A stretch of DNA of 21,535 nucleotides from NCBI GenBank assembly GCA_050011315.1, contig JBEKJI010000033.1, positions 1 to 21,535 on the forward strand, read 5' to 3'. Numbering within the stretch: position 1 is the stretch's first letter; each line of letters starts with the position of its first letter. Of this stretch, positions 1 to 5,875 are shown one piece after another. Source of the DNA: Fen-549 sp050011315. Lineage in GTDB: Bacteria > Actinomycetota > Thermoleophilia > Gaiellales > Gaiellaceae. The notes under the pieces were generated by a model. That model saw only the letters and a list, made by a program, of their open reading frames with translations, made no database searches and had not been told where the DNA came from. The translations under genes were made by a program, and so were the position numbers.

Positions 1-407
1 GGCGTTGTAGAGAGTCACGTTGGCGGAGCCGACGCCGTTGGTGAAAGTGACCGAGGCCGGGTAGCTCGGCGCCTGTCCACTCGGGCTATTCGCCGGGCCG
101 GAGAAGACGACCGACTTGGCGCCCGTGTAACCGGTGGCCGTATTCCCGTAGGCGTCCTTGGCCGTGAGCGTGAGCGCGAACTGCGTGCCCGCCGTCTGCG
201 TGCCGGGGTTGGGGATGGAGAAGCTGCTGATCCCGGCCGGATTCACCGTGAAGGCGCCGGTCGAGCCTGAGTGGCCGGACTCTGTCGCCGTGATGTTCGA
301 GGAGGCGGCGTTGTAGAGAGTCACGTTGGCGGAGCCGACGCCGTTTGTGAAAGTGACCGAGGCCGGGTAGCTCGGCGCCTGTCCGCTCGGGCTGTTCGCC
401 GGGCCGG
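1..407 (-). pseudogene. Continuation of Ig-like repeat surface protein, out of frame with its upstream part and cut by the window edge
   Basis: Read on the minus strand, positions 407 to 1 stay open to the window edge and encode the same roughly 102-residue repeat as the neighbouring gene, for example PASVTFTNGVGSANVTLYNA just before base 1 and a KDAYGNTATGYTG core further upstream. This stretch is in a different frame from the 321-1664 reading frame because of five extra bases at about 408-412. It therefore has no start of its own and is best read as the distal part of the same gene. Either the gene is genuinely frameshifted, or the five bases are a sequencing or assembly error in a repeat. 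The true C-terminus lies outside the window. Confidence 0.6.
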
Positions 408-930
408 GCCCGAGAAGGCAACCGTCTTCGAGCCGGTGTAACCGGTCGCCGTGTTCCCGTAGGCGTCCTTGGCGGTGAGGGAAACCGAGAATTGCGAGCC
501 CGCCGTCTGGGTCGCCGGCGTCGGGATCGTGAAGGAGTTGATCCCGGCCCCGTTGACCGTGAAGGCGCCGGTCGAGCCGCTCTTGCCCGAGCTGGTCACC
601 GTAATGGTTGTCGAGGCCGCGTTGTAAAGGGTCACGTTAGGCAAGGCCACACCGTTCGTGAAGCTGACCGAGCTCTGGCCGGCGGCGCAGCCGCCCTGGG
701 CCGGATAGCTCGGGGCGTTACCGCCTGGACTGTTCGCGGGGCCGGAGAAGGCGATGCATTGCGTCCCGGTGTAGCCGGTCGCCGTGTTGCCGTAGGCGTC
801 CTTGGCGGTAGGTGAGAGCGCAAAGGCAATGCCCGCGGTCTGCGTCGCCGGCGTCGGGACCGTGAACGAGTCGATTGCCAGGGGCGCGACCGTAACCGAG
901 ACGCCGGTTCCGTTGCTGTGGCCGCTGCCG
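1..930 (-). repeat. Tandem ~306-bp repeats coding for Ig-like domains
   Basis: Three tandem units are visible. The conserved block around GCGTTGTAGAGAGTCAC (plus-strand text) starts at about 2 and 308, with a diverged equivalent at 619. The first spacing is 306 bp, or exactly 102 codons. The second is 311 bp because of the 5-bp insertion near 408-412. Over the first ~100 bases the first two units differ at only about three positions, which suggests recent duplication or gene conversion. The third unit is clearly diverged and carries extra codons around a Cys pair. Confidence 0.85.
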
Positions 931-1664
931 TCGCTGACGACGATGCTCGCGGTCTCGGCTTTGTAGAGAGTCATCACGCCGTTCGACGAGCCCGAGACGG
1001 TCGCCACGCCGTTAATGAAGCTGATCGCCGTCGCGGTTCCGAAGTTGATGGCCGTGCCGCTCGTATTGGTGACGGTCGGTGTGAACGATCCGATAGTGCT
1101 CGCCCCGGTAAAGGTCAGGTTGTGCGAACCCGTGTAGCCGGTCACTGTGATGCCGGCCGTGTCCTTGGCGGTGATCGTGAGGTTGTCGAGTTGGCCGGCG
1201 GTCGGTGTCGTGGTCACGGCCGTGAGCAAGAGATGATCGAGCGCTCCCGACGCAAGGGTGACCTGCGTCGGCGGCGAGCTGGCTGTCGTCCACGTGCGCC
1301 AGACCACCGTCACCGTGTAGCTGTAGGTACCGGCGCCTAGCCCGCTGTCGGTACAGGTCAGGACTGAAGCCGGCGCTGCGGAGGTCGGGCAGTCGCCGCC
1401 GGGGTTACCGCCGTCACGCTTCACGTAGTAGGAAACCGATCCGGAGCCCGGCGGTGTAACGGCGCTCCAGGAGAGCGCAACCGTCCCCGACCCTGCGGTC
1501 GCGCCGAGCGAGGGGGCGTCGAGCGTGCCCGCGTGCGAATCTCCGCTGCCCCATCCGCTCGAAGTCCAGTAGGCCTGGGCATTCGCGGGCGCCGCGAGTG
1601 TGACTGCCAGCGCCCCCAGCAAGAGCAGGCGCCTGCGGGTGAGCGAGGTCAGCAATCCGCTCAC
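321..1664 (-). CDS. Secreted FN3/Ig-like repeat surface protein (frame ends early at a 5-bp insertion)
   Basis: The reading frame gives 447 residues. It starts with GTG at 1664, preceded by GGGAG at good spacing, and overlaps the upstream gene's stop by 4 bp (GTGA). Residues 1-30 form a signal peptide (RRR, then a Leu/Ala-rich core and APANA). AYWTSSGWGSGDS follows, resembling the N-terminus of SipW-dependent/camelysin-type exported proteins. Residues about 48-140 look like a fibronectin type III domain. From about 145 there are Ig-like repeats with the actinobacterial core KDAYGNTATGYTG. The last ~30 residues (from GPARRT on) are unlike the repeat and are out-of-frame sequence created by the insertion at 408-412. 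The intact product would be much longer. It is probably a cell-surface or matrix protein; no enzymatic motif is seen. Confidence 0.75.
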   Translation of the reverse strand: MSGLLTSLTRRRLLLLGALAVTLAAPANAQAYWTSSGWGSGDSHAGTLDAPSLGATAGSGTVALSWSAVTPPGSGSVSYYVKRDGGNPGGDCPTSAAPASVLTCTDSGLGAGTYSYTVTVVWRTWTTASSPPTQVTLASGALDHLLLTAVTTTPTAGQLDNLTITAKDTAGITVTGYTGSHNLTFTGASTIGSFTPTVTNTSGTAINFGTATAISFINGVATVSGSSNGVMTLYKAETASIVVSDGSGHSNGTGVSVTVAPLAIDSFTVPTPATQTAGIAFALSPTAKDAYGNTATGYTGTQCIAFSGPANSPGGNAPSYPAQGGCAAGQSSVSFTNGVALPNVTLYNAASTTITVTSSGKSGSTGAFTVNGAGINSFTIPTPATQTAGSQFSVSLTAKDAYGNTATGYTGSKTVAFSGPARRTARADRRRATRPRSLSQTASAPPT

Positions 1665-2779
1665 GAGTGGGCGCTCCCTGTGTAGGTCAGGATGAAGCTC
1701 GCGTTCTTGCAGGCGTCCTGGTTCCAGGGCTGGTCGAGGAACTCGATCTGCGGAGCGCGGGGCGCGCTGGTCAGCGTCACGCTCCCGTTCCCGGGTACGG
1801 CGATCGGGCGATCGGCCGACGCGTCCGACTGGGTGATCTGGATGTTGTTTGCGCTTGAGCAGCCGGGCGGAGTGCTCTCGGCCGAGATCGTGACGGTCAA
1901 GCGAGTGACGAAGATCTGATCGCCGTTCGGGTTCGTCAGCGTCAGCTTGATCGGCTTGGCCAGGCCGGGCTGGAGGCCGTTGACGCCGCCCACGATGGTG
2001 AAGTCGGCGCCCGCGCTCCCTCCCGTGCCTTCGCCACTTCCGCCCGGCCCGGTGACGATGCTGAAGTTGAGCGCCCTGTTCGAGTAGGCGCAGGCGTACG
2101 TCAGGCGGTAGTTACCGAGAGCGAGCGGCTTCTTACCGAAGAGGCTCTTGAGAGCGGCCTGTCTGACGCCCCTGAAGTAGAGCCCCTTCTTCTTCTGGAT
2201 CTTCTTGTAGCTGCTCAGCTTCTGCCAGCCCGAGCCGTTCTTGACGCTCAGCTGGTAGGAGAAGCTCTTGCTCGGCTTGGAGAAGGCGTAGGTGAACTTG
2301 ACCGACCCCGCCTCCGAGAGCGTGAAGCTCTTCTTGGTCAGCTGACCGGCGAAGGGAACGATCTTGAAGTTGAGCACGTTGCGCCCGCCGGCACAGGAGA
2401 GCTCGAGGCGATAGTAGCCGGCCTTTATCCATTTCCCAGCGAAGATCTTGCTGACGGGCATCGTCTTCTGGCCCCGGAAGTTGCCCTTCTGCTGGACGCT
2501 CTTCAGAGTTGGCCAGGACGAGCCCATCTTCATGCTGAGCCCGTAGGAGAAGCTCTTGCTCGGCTTCGAAAACTTGTAGATGAGCTTGACCGACTTCGCC
2601 TGCGAGATTGCGAATTCCGTCAAGGTCAAGCGGGCCGGGAACGTGCCGGCGGAGGTCGCGCTCGAGGCGGCGCCTGCAAATGTGGAGGAGCCGATCAGCA
2701 CCGAGACGCAGACGAGGCCGAGAACGAGGATCCGGCGAGCAAACGGGACCGTGCGAGGAGGAGAAGACAGGCGAGTCAT
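1661..2779 (-). CDS. Secreted protein with two internal repeats and a C-terminal domain shared with the upstream gene
   Basis: The product is 372 residues, starting at ATG 2779 with GGAGGT about 7 nt upstream. Residues ~15-38 form an export signal (RRILVLGLVCVSVLIG..). Two homologous modules of ~95 residues follow, at ~48-140 and ~143-240. Each contains FSKPSKSFSY, a basic middle and an ending of the type 'YRL..C......LNF.IV', with a conserved Cys. A Gly/Ser linker leads to a C-terminal domain from ~258. That domain matches the C-terminus of the small protein encoded at 2979-3443: GL.PG.A, TNP, P.GC, PI, then NQD.CK near the end. I do not recognise a named family. Position and export suggest a structural partner of the neighbouring surface proteins. 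The stop overlaps the start of the next gene by 4 bp. Confidence 0.8.
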   Translation of the reverse strand: MTRLSSPPRTVPFARRILVLGLVCVSVLIGSSTFAGAASSATSAGTFPARLTLTEFAISQAKSVKLIYKFSKPSKSFSYGLSMKMGSSWPTLKSVQQKGNFRGQKTMPVSKIFAGKWIKAGYYRLELSCAGGRNVLNFKIVPFAGQLTKKSFTLSEAGSVKFTYAFSKPSKSFSYQLSVKNGSGWQKLSSYKKIQKKKGLYFRGVRQAALKSLFGKKPLALGNYRLTYACAYSNRALNFSIVTGPGGSGEGTGGSAGADFTIVGGVNGLQPGLAKPIKLTLTNPNGDQIFVTRLTVTISAESTPPGCSSANNIQITQSDASADRPIAVPGNGSVTLTSAPRAPQIEFLDQPWNQDACKNASFILTYTGSAHS

Positions 2780-2934
2780 CTCTCAACCTCCGGGGGGCAA
2801 GCTCTCGGGGTGCCCAGCGCGAGCAGCCGCCTGCGCCGCCGTCCGGCGTTCTGAGGAGCTTCGCTGGACGGCTCGCCTGTCACGTGTCTTCGACCCTCTC
2901 GGTTGCTCTCGTTCGTTTATCCAACGAAGAGCTG

Positions 2935-2968
2935 GCTGGAGGGGCAGGCCGAAGCTTGCCCCTCCAGC
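2935..2968 (-). terminator. Strong hairpin with UUCG-type tetraloop between first and second genes of the secreted-protein cluster
   Basis: A perfect 12-bp inverted repeat (2935-2946 with 2957-2968, GCTGGAGGGGCA) encloses 10 nt. On the minus strand the inner loop folds further as C(UUCG)G, an exceptionally stable tetraloop. It starts 10 nt after the stop codon at 2979 and has no T-tract. It could be a partial terminator or a 3' stabiliser that makes the first gene more abundant than the two behind it. Confidence 0.65.
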
Positions 2969-2978
2969 GCAAGCCGAC

Positions 2979-3443
2979 CTAGCTGGCTGCGAAGTCCAAA
3001 TCGATGGTCGCGCTCTTGCAGTTGTCCTGATTCGATCCCGACTCGGTCAATTGAATCGTCCCGGTGAGATCGGTGTGCGCACCTGCGGCGAGCACGATCG
3101 GCGTGCCGATCGTGGGCGAGGTGACGGTGAACCAGGAGCCGAGGCAACCCGCGGGCAGCGTCGCAGCGTGCAACGTGATCGAGAGCGCACTCAGCGACTG
3201 CTGGAAGGACGCCGGGTTGGTCACGCGGACGGTGACGTTCTGAGCGGCTCCTCCGGGAACAAGGCCCGATGGAACGGTGCCCGCCTGCGCGACGGTAAGG
3301 CTCGAGCTGGTGCCAACGCCGGCCGTGCCTGTACCGTTGCCGGAGCTCGAGAAATACGCGAAGGCAACGCCGCCGGCAACGGCGAGCGCCACCACGACGA
3401 TCGTCGCGAAAACGAGCCGCCGCTTGCTGAAGTGCTTCTTCAT
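2979..3443 (-). CDS. Small SipW/TasA (camelysin)-like secreted protein
   Basis: I chose the ATG at 3443 because AAGGAGA lies just upstream at good spacing. A longer reading from 3476 would place this site inside the gene. The product is 154 residues. Residues 1-10 are basic (KKHFSKRR), 11-29 hydrophobic, then AYFSSSGNGTGTAGVGTSS. This N-terminus is typical of SipW-dependent TasA/camelysin-type exported proteins. The rest is one Ser/Thr-rich beta-type domain with a Cys pair (P.GC and NQDNCK). It is homologous to the C-terminus of the next gene. Leading position, small size and the hairpin after the stop suggest a highly expressed matrix or filament subunit; that role is inference. No signal peptidase gene is present in the window. 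Confidence 0.78.
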   Translation of the reverse strand: MKKHFSKRRLVFATIVVVALAVAGGVAFAYFSSSGNGTGTAGVGTSSSLTVAQAGTVPSGLVPGGAAQNVTVRVTNPASFQQSLSALSITLHAATLPAGCLGSWFTVTSPTIGTPIVLAAGAHTDLTGTIQLTESGSNQDNCKSATIDLDFAAS

Positions 3444-3496
3444 TGTTTCTCTCCTTGGTTTGGAACCGGTTCTCAAATCCGGATTGCCGCTAGATG

Positions 3497-3571
3497 CCAG
3501 GTCCCCTTGCGCGCGAGTAGAGCTCGGCCGAAACTGGTACCCAGCGCTTTCGAGCAGGCAGGATGACCTGG
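3497..3571 (-). other. Structured 5' leader of the secreted-protein cluster
   Basis: The 325-bp gap between the divergent genes at 3443 and 3769 carries a leader of roughly 230 nt for the minus-strand gene. In the RNA, CCAGGUC (3571-3565) can pair with GACCUGG (3503-3497). Inside that, CGAAA and CUGG (3552-3541) pair with CCAG and UUUCG (3537-3529) around a GUA loop, with a GCG bulge. CUCG/CGAG pairing is an alternative at the base (3554-3551 with 3526-3523). I could not match it to a known riboswitch class by eye. Confidence 0.4.
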
Positions 3572-3677
3572 ACGTGTGTGCTTTAGGTGATGCCGCATAC
3601 GCGCTCTTTGTGTTTGACGCCGCGCGTAAGTCGGATTGTCGGCCTGTTTCGGCGTACGTTCATAACCCGAAAGGGGG

Positions 3678-3707
3678 ATTATAGTTTCCTCGATATAGAA
3701 CCGTCTA
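3678..3707 (-). promoter_or_regulatory. Sigma70-like promoter for the secreted-protein cluster
   Basis: On the minus strand a perfect TATAAT (3683-3678) lies 18 bp after TAGACG (3707-3702), in an unusually AT-rich patch of a GC-rich window. Transcription would start near 3671, giving a leader of about 230 nt before the ATG at 3443. Confidence 0.55.
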
Positions 3708-3755
3708 CTATCGCCGTTCAAAGCGCTCGCTCTTCGTTACGCATACGCGCGTCTC

Positions 3756-3761
3756 TATCCT
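3756..3761 (+). promoter_or_regulatory. -10 box of a probable leaderless transcript for the ACT-domain gene
   Basis: TATCCT ends 7 nt before the ATG at 3769. This is the spacing expected if transcription starts at the A of the start codon. No Shine-Dalgarno sequence is present in front of the gene. No convincing -35 element is visible. Confidence 0.4.
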
Positions 3762-3768
3762 TGGGCTC

Positions 3769-4305
3769 ATGGCGTCGTATGCGCTATCGGCGATCGGGCG
3801 CGACCGGCCGGGGATCGTGGCGGAGGTGACAGGCACTCTGCTTCGTCACGGCGTCAACATCGCCGACTCGCAGATGGCGATTCTCGGCGGTCACTTCGCA
3901 ATGATGCTGGTGCTCGAGACCTCCGACGCGACCGACCTGGAGGCGCTGCGCGCCGAGCTCGAGCGATCGCGCGTGAAGCTCGAGCTGGAAGCGATCTCGC
4001 TCTCCGCGATCGACGCAGCTCAGGCGCGTATCGACGAGCCCTCGCACGTGGTCACGCTCTACGGTGCCGATCATCCCGGAATCGTGAACGCGGTCACCTC
4101 GGCTCTGGCCGAGCGCGGCGTGAACATCACCGACCTCGACACCCATCTCGTGGGCGAGGAGTCCGAGCCCGTTTACATGATGATTCTCGAGGTCGCTCTC
4201 CCCGAGGATCTCTCCGGCGACGAGCTCGAGACTTTTCTGCGCGAGATCGCGCGTGAGCAGAAGCTCGAGCTGTCCGTCCGCCCGCTCGATCAGATCGCCC
4301 TGTAG
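3769..4305 (+). CDS. Double ACT-domain protein, GcvR-like
   Basis: The product is 178 residues with two ACT domains and nothing else. The first is at ~1-85 (YALSAIGRDRPGIVAEVTGTLLRHGVNIADSQM) and the second at ~92-175 (VVTLYGADHPGIVNAVTSALAERGVNITDLDTH). The paired 'DRPGI/DHPGI' and 'GVNI' motifs are those of amino-acid-binding ACT modules. The arrangement matches the family of the glycine cleavage system regulator GcvR, which has no DNA-binding domain. The ligand cannot be read from sequence. The start lies directly at the first ACT strand, so no N-terminal extension is missing. The stop TAG is followed at once by the GTG start of def, in the same frame, so the two are almost certainly co-transcribed. 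Confidence 0.85.
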   Translation: MASYALSAIGRDRPGIVAEVTGTLLRHGVNIADSQMAILGGHFAMMLVLETSDATDLEALRAELERSRVKLELEAISLSAIDAAQARIDEPSHVVTLYGADHPGIVNAVTSALAERGVNITDLDTHLVGEESEPVYMMILEVALPEDLSGDELETFLREIAREQKLELSVRPLDQIAL

Positions 4306-4812
4306 GTGGCCGTTCGCCGGATCCTCCATCTTCCCGACCCGGCCCTCAAGCGTGTGGCTGCAGAGGTCGCCCCTGAGCAGCGGGAGCTGGTCGATCGCGT
4401 CGCCGCCGATCTGGTCGAGACGATGCACAGCTTTCCTCGCTGTGTCGGCCTGGCGGCTCCTCAGATCGGCGAGTCGGTGCGGATGATCGTCGTCGACGTC
4501 TCGCTCCATCCGAAGGGCGACCAGAACGCCGAGGAGATCTTGCTCGTCAATCCGCGCGTCGTCTCAGGGACGGGTTCCGATGTCGCACGGGAGGGCTGCC
4601 TGAGCGTGCCCGAGTTCACCGCCGACGTACGTCGCTGCAGCGAAGTGGTGGTCGAGGGGTTGACCCGGGCGGGCAAGGTGTGGACGATCGAGGCGAAGGG
4701 CTTCGAGGCCCGTGCGCTCCAGCACGAGATCGACCACCTGGACGGGTTGCTCTTCCTTGACCGTGTGGAGTCGCTTTCCCGCGACGTGTTCCGGCGGAAG
4801 AACCACGGCTGA
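4306..4812 (+). CDS. def: Peptide deformylase
   Basis: The product is 168 residues. It removes the formyl group from the N-terminal methionine of new proteins, using a metal ion. All three signature motifs are present: GLAAPQIG at 48-55, EGCLSVP at 96-102 (metal ligand Cys98) and HEIDH at 140-144 (ligand His residues and catalytic Glu141). The length is normal. The GTG start lies immediately after the TAG stop of the ACT gene and has no Shine-Dalgarno sequence. Translation probably depends on ribosomes finishing the upstream gene. No fmt gene is next to it in this window. It converges on sodA, with a large hairpin between them. Confidence 0.95.
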   Translation: MAVRRILHLPDPALKRVAAEVAPEQRELVDRVAADLVETMHSFPRCVGLAAPQIGESVRMIVVDVSLHPKGDQNAEEILLVNPRVVSGTGSDVAREGCLSVPEFTADVRRCSEVVVEGLTRAGKVWTIEAKGFEARALQHEIDHLDGLLFLDRVESLSRDVFRRKNHG

Positions 4813-5017
4813 GAGCTATCGGAGACCGGAGACCGGTCGCCTCGTTGCCGACGGCACTTCTTATTGCGCCCGCCACCGAGCCACCCGCCCGTGGGGTCGC
4901 CACAAACTACCGTCCCGGCAAGGCGAAAAACGCTCCTCCGTGTGTCGATTCTGCGCCGGTTCGGTGCCGAACTAAGTACTCCCGCGCGACTGCGGTAGAG
5001 CATCGGTTCACCGCCGG

Positions 5018-5056
5018 CCCAGGCGAGCCCGGGCCGTGAGCCCGGACTCGCCTGGG
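5018..5056 (-). terminator. Large terminator hairpin between def and sodA
   Basis: A 10-bp stem (5018-5027 with 5047-5056, CCCAGGCGAG/CTCGCCTGGG) continues into a 6-bp stem (CCGGGC/GCCCGG) around a 5-nt loop. The single opposing pair 5028/5046 is C-A in plus-strand RNA but G-U in minus-strand RNA. The minus transcript therefore forms an unbroken 17-bp stem. This favours it as the sodA terminator, 12 nt after the sodA stop, though it may also stop plus-strand transcription. The rest of the 4813-5017 gap shows nothing I can name. Confidence 0.75.
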
Positions 5057-5068
5057 TCTGCTCGGCAA

Positions 5069-5668
<600 letters not shown>

Positions 5669-5723
5669 ACGGGGACTCCTCCTTCGCGGGATGTGTCGTG
5701 ACAGTACTTCAGCTACCTGTACC

Positions 5724-5735
5724 CGGCAGCTGCCG
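5724..5735. promoter_or_regulatory. Perfect 12-bp palindrome upstream of sodA
   Basis: CGGCAGCTGCCG is a perfect inverted repeat 56 bp upstream of the sodA start, inside the 207-bp gap to the LacI-like gene. It could be an operator for sodA. Palindromes of this length are not rare in GC-rich DNA, and I cannot name a regulator. Confidence 0.25.
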
Positions 5736-5875
5736 CGACTACACGGGCTGATTGCTCGAGGGCGACGATTCGGGCGCGATAACGCTGCTTTCGCCGCCAC
5801 TCCGGTTCCCGGCCCAAACTCCAAGTGCCGTTCATCGAGACGGCGACTCGAGCGCGCGGCCGCCGCTCCCGATCG

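Noticed and set aside
1..930. CRISPR-like array
   Set aside because: The repeats are ~306 bp, contiguous and in coding frame. They are protein-domain repeats without unique spacers.
2580..3566. Long plus-strand open frame opposite the secreted-protein genes
   Set aside because: It is the antisense shadow of the genes at 2979-3443 and 1661-2779, is rich in Arg/Ala/Gly without domain features, and spans their intergenic hairpin. The minus-strand genes have signal peptides and ribosome binding sites.
5669..5824. Longer start for superoxide dismutase
   Set aside because: The extension has no family similarity or targeting signal, and the strong AAGGAGGAG before 5668 would fall inside it.
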